From Alistipes sp. (lineage in GTDB: Bacteria > Bacteroidota > Bacteroidia > Bacteroidales > Rikenellaceae), in the NCBI GenBank assembly GCA_009774895.1, contig VSOO01000093.1, positions 1-6,317 on the forward strand: a stretch of 6,317 nt of DNA, read 5' to 3'. A model generated the notes under the pieces. The model was not told where the DNA came from, made no database searches, and saw nothing but the letters and a program-made list of their open reading frames with translations. Both the position numbers and the translations under genes were made by a program. Below, in pieces: positions 1 to 6,245 of the stretch (positions are counted from its first letter, which is position 1; the number at the start of each line of letters is the position of its first letter).

Positions 1-1
1 T

Positions 2-109
2 CTTCCGGCGCCGCCCGATCCTTTGGACGATGCAGACTTCGCAGCTTCAGGCGTCCCTGATCCCGTAGGGATGCCGCCACTTGGCAGGGGAGGGGAAAAG
101 ATGATGTAA
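2..109 (+). CDS. 3' end of an unidentified protein-coding gene (partial)
   Basis: An open frame enters from the left edge and ends at TAA 107-109, giving the last 35 residues of a protein. The tail is rich in Pro, Asp and Gly: it starts LPAPPDPLDDADF, continues with a VPDPVGMPPLG stretch and ends GRGGEKMM. This looks like a flexible C-terminal tail; no domain or catalytic motif is visible. The low-complexity but codon-like composition makes it more likely coding than the opposite strand, where a frame is also open but has no ATG. I do not recognise the family. Proline/acidic tails of this kind occur on mobilisation and DNA-processing proteins of Bacteroidetes mobile elements, but that is only a suggestion. 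The DNA just downstream has no gene and is less GC-rich than the rest of the window. Confidence 0.4.
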   Translation, partial: LPAPPDPLDDADFAASGVPDPVGMPPLGRGGEKMM

Positions 110-496
110 AGGAGGTGGCCGGAGGAAATCAGACGTAGAAAAGCTGTGTACGCATTTTCTGTGGCGAGCGGCAAAACCAACTCCTGTAAGAGCTTTGCAC
201 GGAATATACAATAAGGTGGAGTGGCTGATTTTTGGGGGAGGGCGGATTTCGTTGGACTTATTATTTGACTTGAGGCATCATGTACCGTCCGCTTCTTTTT
301 GTTTATTCGCACAGAAGTGGCGCAAATTGCGAAAGTTTCGTAAAGCCGAGTGCGGCGTTGAACGAAATTCGGACATTGCCGAAGTGAGAAGATTCAGCAG
401 AAGGCCAACGTTTTCGATAAGGCGTGCGTAGCGCCGAACGAGGAGCGGAGGTGTTGCCGAAGCGTGGAAACAAGCGTGAAAATGAGCATAAAGCAA
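110..496. other. Intergenic stretch without a convincing gene
   Basis: This stretch lies between the left-edge gene and the gap terminator. It is visibly less GC-rich than its surroundings and holds only short overlapping frames, none with a recognisable domain. A minus-strand frame stays open from about 392 to the left edge but contains no ATG. I see no tRNA, rRNA, RNase P or tmRNA signature. The sequence may be a non-coding end of a mobile element or an unrecognised RNA; neither can be shown from the window alone. Confidence 0.4.
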
Positions 497-532
497 ACCC
501 CGGAATACAGCGCTATGACTGTATTCCGGGGT
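497..532 (-). terminator. Rho-independent terminator of gap
   Basis: A perfect 14-bp stem pairs 497-510 with 519-532 (arms built on CCCCGGAATACAG and its complement) around an 8-nt loop. Read on the minus strand, the hairpin is followed by the T-rich tract TTTGCTTTATG. On the plus strand no T tract follows, so it works in the gap direction. It lies about 120 nt past the gap stop codon, so the gap mRNA would have a long 3' UTR. Confidence 0.75.
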
Positions 533-584
533 GTCTGCCAATGTGCGGTCATCCGCTTGCTGACGGGATTGAAGCCTTACCTTG

Positions 585-609
585 CGCGCCGGTCGAAGCG
601 ACCGGTGCG
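585..609 (-). other. Hairpin in the gap 3' UTR
   Basis: The arms 585-595 and 599-609 (CGCGCCGGTCG and CGACCGGTGCG) form an 11-position stem with a 3-nt loop. One position is imperfect: a G-U pair in a plus-strand transcript, an A-C mismatch in the gap transcript. No T tract follows on either strand, so it is not an obvious terminator. It could stabilise the 3' end of the gap mRNA or be a weak pause site. Confidence 0.35.
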
Positions 610-650
610 GCTCGGGCGCGGAGCGGAAGCGGCGGCCGCGAGCAGGAATG

Positions 651-1676
<1,026 letters not shown>

Positions 1677-1708
1677 TTATGAGTTGAACTTTCCGTTTAT
1701 ATGTAATA

Positions 1709-1740
1709 CAAAAATATACACTTTAAATATCTTTCGCAAA
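1709..1740 (-). promoter_or_regulatory. Bacteroidetes-type promoter of gap
   Basis: On the minus strand a -33 TTTG (1737-1740) is followed after exactly 20 nt by TATTTTTG (1709-1716). This matches the primary sigma factor consensus of Bacteroidetes, TTTG-N19-21-TAnnTTTG. The surrounding DNA is strikingly AT-rich (1665-1755) in a GC-rich genome. Transcription would start near 1702-1704, leaving a leader of about 40 nt before the gap ATG. Confidence 0.85.
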
Positions 1741-2116
1741 TTAAAAAATACAATTTTGGCCTCCGGCCGCAACTTTGGGGCCGTGCGCGACGTACGGGCC
1801 GTCCGCGGGCATGCGCCGGTGCGACCGCCTGCGGACAGGGGCCCTGCCGGGGTGCCGGAGCCGCCTGGCGGGCGTGCGGAATAGCCTCCCGGGAGGCGCA
1901 GGCACGCATGGATCGGGCGGCGGCATGCGTGTGGGCGGGCTGTGCGGCTGCGGCGACGACCGCAGCGCGGCACAGACGTGTACGGCGAATCAGCGAATCA
2001 GCGAATCAGGGGTCCGGCGGGTCAGCGGGTCGGTCGTGCGTCCCGTGCCTCCTTTGCGTCCTGCCCGACCGGAGGGCGCACCGGAAGCCGACCCGGGCGC
2101 GCTGTCGGCTGCGGGC
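1741..2116. other. GC-rich intergenic gap without a gene
   Basis: About 375 nt separates the gap promoter from the ATPase stop. Frames exist on both strands, but their translations are Arg/Pro/Ala-rich and look like composition artefacts. Visible structure includes a 14-bp perfect palindrome at 1884-1897 (GCCTCCCGGGAGGC), the 8-bp tandem repeat at 1985-2032, and a 7-bp hairpin (2086-2092 with 2104-2110) just past the ATPase stop that lacks a T tract. I see no clear terminator for the ATPase operon. Confidence 0.5.
1985..2032. repeat. 8-bp tandem repeat, three exact and three degenerate units
   Basis: Three perfect copies of GCGAATCA lie at 1985-2008. In the same 8-nt register they are followed by GGGGTCCG, GCGGGTCA and GCGGGTCG (2009-2032), which look like decayed copies. 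The unit length is not a multiple of three and the repeat is outside any gene. It is a minisatellite-like tract that may vary in copy number by slippage. Confidence 0.7.
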
Positions 2117-2866
2117 TCAGGCGCGGCGTGCGCGTTTGGCCATGGCCGAGGCGAAGACGAAGTCGTTGAGTTCGCGGTTGTCCGCATGGAGAATCTCCTC
2201 CTTGGTGCCCTCCCACCATTTGCGTCCTTGGTGGATGTATACAATCTTCTCGCCGATCTCCATGACCGAGTTCATGTCGTGGGTGTTGATGATGGTGGTG
2301 ATGTTGTACTCCTGGGTGATTTCGTGGATCAGGTTGTCGATGACCACCGAGGTCTGGGGGTCGAGTCCCGAGTTGGGCTCGTCGCAGAACAGGTATTTGG
2401 GGTTCAGCACGATGGCCCGGGCGATGGCCACGCGCTTGATCATGCCGCCCGAGAGCTCGGCCGGATATAGCCGGTTGGCGTCGGCGAGGCGCACGCGGCG
2501 CAGGCAGAAATCGACGCGTTCGCGTTTTTCGGCCGCGCTCTGGTCGGTGAACAGGTCGAGGGGCAGCCGCACGTTCTCCTCGACGGTCGAGGAGTCGAGC
2601 AGGGCGCCGCCCTGGAAGATCATGCCGATGTCGCGGCGGATGGCCTTGCGTTCGCGGAATCCGAGGTGCGTGAAGTCGGTGTCGTCGTAGCGCACGCGGC
2701 CCGAGTCGATCTCGTGGAGCCCCACGAGGCACTTGAGCAGCACGGTTTTGCCCGAGCCGCTGCGGCCGATGATCAGGTTGGTCTTGCCGGTGTCGAAACC
2801 GACCGTGATGTCGTCGAGCACGGTGCGTCCGTCGAACGACTTGACGAGGTGTTCCGCTTGGATCAT
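2117..2866 (-). CDS. MlaF-type ABC transporter ATPase
   Basis: This is the nucleotide-binding subunit of an ABC system of the Mla/Ttg2/YrbF type. It hydrolyses ATP at the inner face of the cytoplasmic membrane to power lipid transport by the MlaE permease. It has 249 residues. Walker A GRSGSGKT is at 34-41, the Q-loop glutamine in MIFQGG is Q85, the signature is LSGGM at 138-142, Walker B is YLFCDEP at 158-164 with catalytic Glu163, the D-loop is SGLDP at 166-170, and the switch histidine in INTHD is H196. All parts needed for catalysis are present. The start at 2866 (MIQAEHLVKSF) is chosen because it begins the conserved ABC fold. Its ATG overlaps the permease stop as ATGA, implying translational coupling. 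The frame can be extended upstream to 3421, but that part only reads through the permease gene out of frame. The exact substrate is inferred from the permease partner. Confidence 0.93.
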   Translation of the reverse strand: MIQAEHLVKSFDGRTVLDDITVGFDTGKTNLIIGRSGSGKTVLLKCLVGLHEIDSGRVRYDDTDFTHLGFRERKAIRRDIGMIFQGGALLDSSTVEENVRLPLDLFTDQSAAEKRERVDFCLRRVRLADANRLYPAELSGGMIKRVAIARAIVLNPKYLFCDEPNSGLDPQTSVVIDNLIHEITQEYNITTIINTHDMNSVMEIGEKIVYIHQGRKWWEGTKEEILHADNRELNDFVFASAMAKRARRA

Positions 2867-3606
2867 ATCAGCAGGATCTGGGTGAGGATGAGGTTGAAAA
2901 TCATGATGACGATCGAGCAGGCCACCACGGCGTGGGTCGAGGCGCGCCCCACTTCGAGCGAATTGCCCTTGGCGTAGTAGCCGAAGAAGGCCGAGACCGA
3001 AGCGATGATGAAGGCGAATACGGCGGTTTTGATGAGCGAGTAGACGATCGAGTAGGTGCGGAAGTCGAGCATCAGGCCCTCGACGTACTCCGCCGGGATC
3101 ATGATGCCCGTGAGGGCCGATATGCCCCAGCCGCCCGCCACGCCGATCAGGATCGACAGGACGGTGAGGAACGGGAAGAAGAGCACGGCGGCCACGATCT
3201 TGGGCAGTATGAGGTACGATGCCGAGTTCACGCCCATGATTTCGAGCGCGTCGATCTGCTCGGTGATGCGCATGGTGCCGATTTCGGAGGCGATGTTCGA
3301 CCCCACCTTGCCCGAGAGGATGAGCGCCACGACCGTCGAGGAGAATTCGAGGATCATGGTCTCGCGCGTGGCGTAGCCCACGAGCGAGCGCGGAATGAAG
3401 GGCGAGTCGAGGTTGATGCACATTTGCAGCGTGATGACCGCTCCGATGAATACCGAGATGATGGCCGTGAGGCCGATCGAGTTGAGTCCGAGCGCCTCCA
3501 TTTCGAAGAGGATGCGCCTGCGGTAGATGGAGCCTTTCTCCGGCCGGGAGAAGACTTTGCCCATCAGAATGAAATAGCGGCCTGTTTGTTCGAATATCCG
3601 TAACAT
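2863..3606 (-). CDS. MlaE-family ABC permease
   Basis: This inner-membrane permease belongs to the MlaE/YrbE/TrgD1 family, which moves phospholipid between the inner membrane and an MCE-domain periplasmic partner. Its length of 247 residues is typical. The family hallmark is clear at about 95-127: LILSGKVGSNIASEIG, then TMRITEQIDALEIMGVN, the cytoplasmic coupling region that meets the ATPase. Around it lie hydrophobic spans at roughly 42-62, 133-157, 158-172, 188-210 and 226-247, after an amphipathic, basic N-terminus. The stop overlaps the ATPase start by four bases. It starts 54 nt after the DUF4834 gene and could be co-transcribed with it. No MlaD-type (MCE) gene is next to the pair here, although such genes often accompany it. 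The substrate is therefore inferred only from family membership. Confidence 0.93.
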   Translation of the reverse strand: MLRIFEQTGRYFILMGKVFSRPEKGSIYRRRILFEMEALGLNSIGLTAIISVFIGAVITLQMCINLDSPFIPRSLVGYATRETMILEFSSTVVALILSGKVGSNIASEIGTMRITEQIDALEIMGVNSASYLILPKIVAAVLFFPFLTVLSILIGVAGGWGISALTGIMIPAEYVEGLMLDFRTYSIVYSLIKTAVFAFIIASVSAFFGYYAKGNSLEVGRASTHAVVACSIVIMIFNLILTQILLI

Positions 3607-3660
3607 AACCCGTGTTTGAGCCGTGGCGTGCGCGCCGGTTGCGGGCGTGCGCCGCAGCGG

Positions 3661-4047
3661 TTACCGTTCGTCGTGCGTCTCCTCGAATTCCACGTAGTCG
3701 CCCACGTCGCTCGCCACCCGCTTTTCGGGTGCGTCGGAGGTGCGTCGGATCCGCACCGTGCCCGTGCGCTGCGAGCGCTCCCCGGCCCGGCGGCCGAAAG
3801 GCTCTTCGCCGGTGCGGCCGAACTGCTTCTCCATGCCTTCGCGCAGCTTGCGGATGCGCCAGCGGAACAGCAGCGTGAGCACCACGCCCAGCACGAGCAT
3901 GCCGAGCAGGAAGTAGAGTATGAAGAGTGCGATGCCCTTCAGCAGTGCCGGAGCCGTCAGCGCCAGGATCACGAGGATCAGGCAGGTGAGGGGATTGCGC
4001 CGGATGAACTGGACGAGCGCGTCGAGAATTGCCGTGAGTATGCCCAT
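3661..4047 (-). CDS. DUF4834-like small membrane protein
   Basis: This 128-residue protein has two predicted membrane spans, at about 19-36 (PLTCLILVILALTAPALL) and 38-60, and a long basic, polar C-terminal tail. The tail ends in an acidic motif, DVGDYVEFEE (114-123). That architecture and the DVGDYV-FEE ending match my recollection of DUF4834 proteins, a Bacteroidetes family of unknown function. With the positive-inside rule, the Arg/Lys-rich 61-74 and the tail would be cytoplasmic. The ATG at 4047 sits 23 nt from a candidate -7 box. The gene heads the minus-strand cluster ahead of the lipid permease and ATPase, so it may be expressed with them, but this does not prove a shared task. No enzymatic motif is visible. 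Confidence 0.75.
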   Translation of the reverse strand: MGILTAILDALVQFIRRNPLTCLILVILALTAPALLKGIALFILYFLLGMLVLGVVLTLLFRWRIRKLREGMEKQFGRTGEEPFGRRAGERSQRTGTVRIRRTSDAPEKRVASDVGDYVEFEETHDER

Positions 4048-4069
4048 GAATCGAAAAAAATTAACCCTA

Positions 4070-4077
4070 CAAAGGTA
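4070..4077 (-). promoter_or_regulatory. Candidate -7 box for the DUF4834-permease-ATPase cluster
   Basis: On the minus strand TACCTTTG fits TAnnTTTG and would start transcription near 4063, about 15 nt before the DUF4834 ATG. A second match, TACTTTTG, lies at 4089-4096. Neither has a TTTG at the -33 position with proper spacing, so the exact promoter is uncertain. Confidence 0.45.
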
Positions 4078-4114
4078 ATAAAATTATGCAAAAGTATGAT
4101 GTCCCGGAGTTTTT

Positions 4115-4159
4115 CGTCCGCGAGATTTGCCGCCCGCGTGCGGGCTTCCGCGCCGGACG
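4115..4159. promoter_or_regulatory. Nested inverted repeats between divergent genes
   Basis: CGTCCG (4115-4120) pairs with CGGACG (4154-4159). Inside lies GCCCGC (4132-4137) facing GCGGGC (4140-4145). The structure sits upstream of both outward-facing -7 boxes, outside both predicted transcripts, which suggests a protein-binding or cruciform site rather than an RNA hairpin. It may be chance in GC-rich DNA. Confidence 0.3.
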
Positions 4160-4207
4160 GCTGAAATTAAGTGCGTGCGACATGATGGGTATTTCGATTA
4201 AATGTCG

Positions 4208-4215
4208 TAAATTTG
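4208..4215 (+). promoter_or_regulatory. Candidate -7 box for purB
   Basis: TAAATTTG fits the Bacteroidetes TAnnTTTG element and would start transcription near 4221, about 28 nt before the purB ATG. No TTTG is found 19-21 nt upstream, so the -33 element is poor or replaced by an activator site. Confidence 0.5.
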
Positions 4216-4248
4216 GTCCGTTGAAACAAAAATCATCGTCCGTACAAT

Positions 4249-5595
4249 ATGCTGACCGAACTCACCGCCGTCTCGCCCGTAGACGGCCGTTACCGTAGTA
4301 AAACGGAGAAACTCGCCGATTATTTTTCGGAACAGGCCCTGATCCGCTACCGCATCCGGGTCGAAGTGGAATATTTCATCGCCCTGTGCGAAATCCCGCT
4401 GCCGCAGCTCGCGGGCGTGAGCGCGGCGCAGCGCGAGGCCCTGCGGGGCCTCTACCGCGACTTCACGGCGGCCGACGCCGCGCGTGTGAAGGAGATCGAG
4501 GCGGTGACCAACCACGACGTGAAGGCCGTGGAGTACATCATCAAGGAGAAGATGGACGCCCTCGGGCTGGCCGGCGTGAAGGAGTTCGTGCACTTCGGTC
4601 TGACGTCGCAGGACATCAACAACACGGCCGTGCCCCTCTCGATCCGCGAGGCGCTCGATGCGGTGTACTATCCCGCCGTCGAGGAGGTGCGCGACAAGCT
4701 GGCCGCCATGGCCGACGAGTGGCGCGGCGTGCCGATGCTGGCGCGCACGCACGGACAGCCGGCGTCGCCGACCTCGCTGGGGAAGGAGTTCATGGTCTTC
4801 GTCGAGCGGCTCGAAAAGCAGCTGGCCATGCTGCACGCCATCGCCGTGCCGGCCAAGTTCGGCGGTGCGACGGGCAACTTCAACGCCCACCATGCGGCCT
4901 ATCCCCGCTACGACTGGGCGGCGTTCGCCGACCGTTTCGTGAACGAGACGCTGGGGCTCTGCCGCTCGCGCTACACCACGCAGATCGAGCATTACGACAA
5001 CCTGGCGGCCATCTTCGACAACCTGCGCCGCATCGACACGATCCTCACCGACTTGTGCCGCGACATGTGGATGTATATTTCGGAGGAGTACTTCAAGCAG
5101 CGGATCAAGCCCGGCGAGGTGGGATCGAGCGCCATGCCCCACAAGGTGAATCCGATCGATTTCGAGAATGCCGAGGGCAACTTCGGCATCGCGGGCGCCG
5201 TATACGGACACCTGTCGTCGAAGCTCCCCGTATCGCGTTTGCAGCGCGACCTCACGGACTCGACCGTGCTGCGCAACGTCGGCGTGCCGATGGGCCATTC
5301 GCTGATCGGTCTGCTGTCGCTGCTCAAGGGGTTGAACAAGGTGATCCTGAACGAGGCGGCGCTGGAGCGCGACCTGGAGAACAACTGGGCCGTGGTGGCC
5401 GAGGGCATCCAGACCGTTCTGCGCCGCGAGGGTTATCCCAAGCCCTACGAGGCGCTGAAGGCCCTCACGCGCACCAACACCCATGTGACGGCCGAGTCGA
5501 TCGCCGAGTTCATCGCCACGCTCGACGTGTCGGAGGAGGTGAAGCAGGAGCTGCGCGCGCTCTCGCCGCAGACTTATACGGGCATCTTCCGGTAG
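4249..5595 (+). CDS. purB: Adenylosuccinate lyase
   Basis: This cytoplasmic enzyme of purine synthesis acts twice. It cleaves SAICAR to AICAR plus fumarate in the pathway to IMP, and adenylosuccinate to AMP plus fumarate. The 448-residue length is close to the E. coli-type enzyme. It belongs to the fumarase/aspartase superfamily: TSQDINN (119-125) is the first conserved region, ARTHGQPASP (165-174) carries the catalytic His168, and GSSAMPHKVNP (292-302) is the superfamily signature loop with the catalytic serine at 293/294. The N-terminal LTAVSPVDGRY (5-15) is typical of the family. The ATG at 4249 places this motif at the expected distance from the start. The gene stands alone: it diverges from the DUF4834 cluster and is closed by a strong terminator 21 nt after its stop. 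A long antisense frame through it is a codon-bias shadow. Confidence 0.97.
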   Translation: MLTELTAVSPVDGRYRSKTEKLADYFSEQALIRYRIRVEVEYFIALCEIPLPQLAGVSAAQREALRGLYRDFTAADAARVKEIEAVTNHDVKAVEYIIKEKMDALGLAGVKEFVHFGLTSQDINNTAVPLSIREALDAVYYPAVEEVRDKLAAMADEWRGVPMLARTHGQPASPTSLGKEFMVFVERLEKQLAMLHAIAVPAKFGGATGNFNAHHAAYPRYDWAAFADRFVNETLGLCRSRYTTQIEHYDNLAAIFDNLRRIDTILTDLCRDMWMYISEEYFKQRIKPGEVGSSAMPHKVNPIDFENAEGNFGIAGAVYGHLSSKLPVSRLQRDLTDSTVLRNVGVPMGHSLIGLLSLLKGLNKVILNEAALERDLENNWAVVAEGIQTVLRREGYPKPYEALKALTRTNTHVTAESIAEFIATLDVSEEVKQELRALSPQTYTGIFR

Positions 5596-5616
5596 GAGGG
5601 TGCGACCTGTGTTACG

Positions 5617-5646
5617 GGCGGGGTGCTGCGGCATCCCGCCTTTTTT
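5617..5646 (+). terminator. Rho-independent terminator of purB
   Basis: GGCGGGGTGC (5617-5626) pairs with GCATCCCGCC (5631-5640) over ten positions with one G-U pair and a 4-nt loop, followed at once by six Ts (5641-5646). It ends purB transcription cleanly, so the repeat array downstream must have its own promoters. Confidence 0.9.
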
Positions 5647-5670
5647 GTGCGTCCGGGCTGCCGGTTACTT

Positions 5671-5686
5671 TGGCACGCGCTTTGCA
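5671..5686 (+). promoter_or_regulatory. Sigma-54-type promoter of RNA unit 1
   Basis: TGGCACG (5671-5677), four bases, then TTGCA (5682-5686) is an exact match to the known -24/-12 consensus TGGCACG-N4-TTGCW. The invariant GG and GC are correctly spaced. Initiation would be near 5697, three bases before the first hairpin of unit 1. No primary-sigma -7 box lies at the right distance from the TTTG inside this element. Confidence 0.65.
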
Positions 5687-5696
5687 AATACACATC

Positions 5697-5818
5697 TCGC
5701 CGTACGGGAACACCCCGATACGGTGAGGTTTCTTCATTTATTAAGTTTGGGTTAGTAGTTTACGGGGGCCCGGCTCCCGGAGGCGGCAGGCAATCGCGAG
5801 ATTCCCTGCCGTTTTTTT
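5697..5818 (+). ncRNA. Predicted structured small RNA, unit 1
   Basis: This predicted transcript of about 122 nt is not a family I recognise. It has a 5' hairpin at 5700-5723 (CCGTACGGG with CCCGaTACGG, one bulged A). The conserved linker at 5724-5762 includes GAGGT, TCATTTAT, TAAGTTTG and GTTAGTAG. Hairpin 2 pairs CGGGGGC (5763-5769) with GCTCCCG (5773-5779) around CCG. A terminator stem with a GCGA tetraloop and T7 closes it. An alternative start from the TAAGTTTG (5742-5749) as a -7 box would give a shorter RNA of about 65 nt holding only hairpin 2 and the terminator. Confidence 0.6.
5784..5818 (+). terminator. GNRA-capped Rho-independent terminator of unit 1
   Basis: CGGCAGGCAATC (5784-5795) pairs with GATTCCCTGCCG (5800-5811) over twelve positions with a single C-C mismatch. 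The loop is GCGA, a GNRA tetraloop closed by C-G. Seven Ts follow (5812-5818). Confidence 0.9.
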
Positions 5819-5918
5819 GTCCGGCGGCGCTGTGCGTCGGGAGCTTGCGTCGGGGCGGAGCGGTTTGCGCGACGCATTCGGTCGCAGTTTCGGTACGTAC
5901 GGTCCCCTGTGCGATTTG

Positions 5919-5934
5919 CGGCACGGCTTTTGTT
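5919..5934 (+). promoter_or_regulatory. Sigma-54-like promoter of RNA unit 2
   Basis: CGGCACG (5919-5925), four bases, then TTGTT (5930-5934) has the same geometry as unit 1, but the normally conserved -12 GC reads GT, so it should be weaker. Predicted initiation is near 5945, three bases before the unit 2 hairpin. A small dyad, GCGAC / GTCGC (5869-5873 and 5881-5885), lies 34 nt upstream and is a possible activator site. Confidence 0.45.
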
Positions 5935-5944
5935 TTATCCCCGA

Positions 5945-6064
5945 ACGCTGTTGTGGCAGACCACACAGTGAGGTTTCTTCATTTATTTAAGTTTGGGTTA
6001 GTAGTTTTCGGAGGCCATGCCTCCGGAGGCGGCAGGCAATCGTGAGATTCCCTGCCGTTTTTTT
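5945..6064 (+). ncRNA. Predicted structured small RNA, unit 2
   Basis: This predicted RNA is about 120 nt, nearly the same length as unit 1. Its 5' hairpin at 5948-5968 (CTGTtGTGG with CCACACAG, loop CAGA, one bulged T) shares position and shape but not sequence with unit 1. The linker at 5969-6008 is almost identical to that of unit 1, with one extra T. Hairpin 2 pairs CGGAGGC (6009-6015) with GCCTCCG (6019-6025) around CAT. One base pair is changed on both sides relative to unit 1 (G-C to A-U), and a G-U has become G-C. Confidence 0.6.
6030..6064 (+). terminator. GNRA-capped Rho-independent terminator of unit 2
   Basis: The stem is the same 12-position stem as in unit 1 (6030-6041 with 6046-6057). 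The loop GTGA differs by one base but still fits GNRA. Seven Ts follow (6058-6064). Confidence 0.9.
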
Positions 6065-6219
6065 GTGCCATGGGATGTGTGCAGCGGCAGCGGCTGCCTC
6101 GGCCGCGCGGTTTTTGTCGCATTCGCGAAGGAGCTGCGGGCCGGGAGCCCCGCGTGTCGCTCCCCGGTCCGGATTCCGCGCGGTCCCTGTTCGGGCTGTT
6201 CGGGCGGATGCGGCTTCGG

Positions 6220-6235
6220 CGGCACGGTGTTTGCT
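6220..6235 (+). promoter_or_regulatory. Sigma-54-type promoter of RNA unit 3
   Basis: CGGCACG (6220-6226), four bases, then TTGCT (6231-6235) keeps the invariant GG and GC at the right spacing; only the first T of TGGCACG is replaced. The predicted start is near 6246, next to the unit 3 hairpin. Confidence 0.55.
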
Positions 6236-6245
6236 TCGCTTCGTT

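Noticed and set aside
186..198. CTnDOT-like att core (GTAnnTTTGC)
   Set aside because: GTAAGAGCTTTGC has five rather than two bases between GTA and TTTGC.
1..392. Minus-strand frame open from about 392 to the left edge (about 130 codons)
   Set aside because: It has no ATG, crosses two compositionally different stretches and recognises no domain. Its left part is antisense to the better plus-strand tail ending at 109.
2086..2110. Terminator for the ATPase operon
   Set aside because: The 7-bp stem has an 11-nt loop and no T tract on the minus strand; too weak to call.
2117..3421. Longer 434-residue version of the ATPase
   Set aside because: The extra N-terminal part reads the MlaE gene out of frame. 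The ATGA overlap and the start of the ABC fold fix the start at 2866.
4198..5634. 478-codon frame antisense to purB
   Set aside because: It is a GC-codon-bias shadow of purB, rich in Arg, His and Leu, while the plus strand has the full set of lyase motifs.
5623..6045. Protein-coding repeat through RNA units 1 and 2
   Set aside because: A 1-nt indel shifts the frame between copies, stops interrupt it, and the differences preserve RNA pairing instead of codons.
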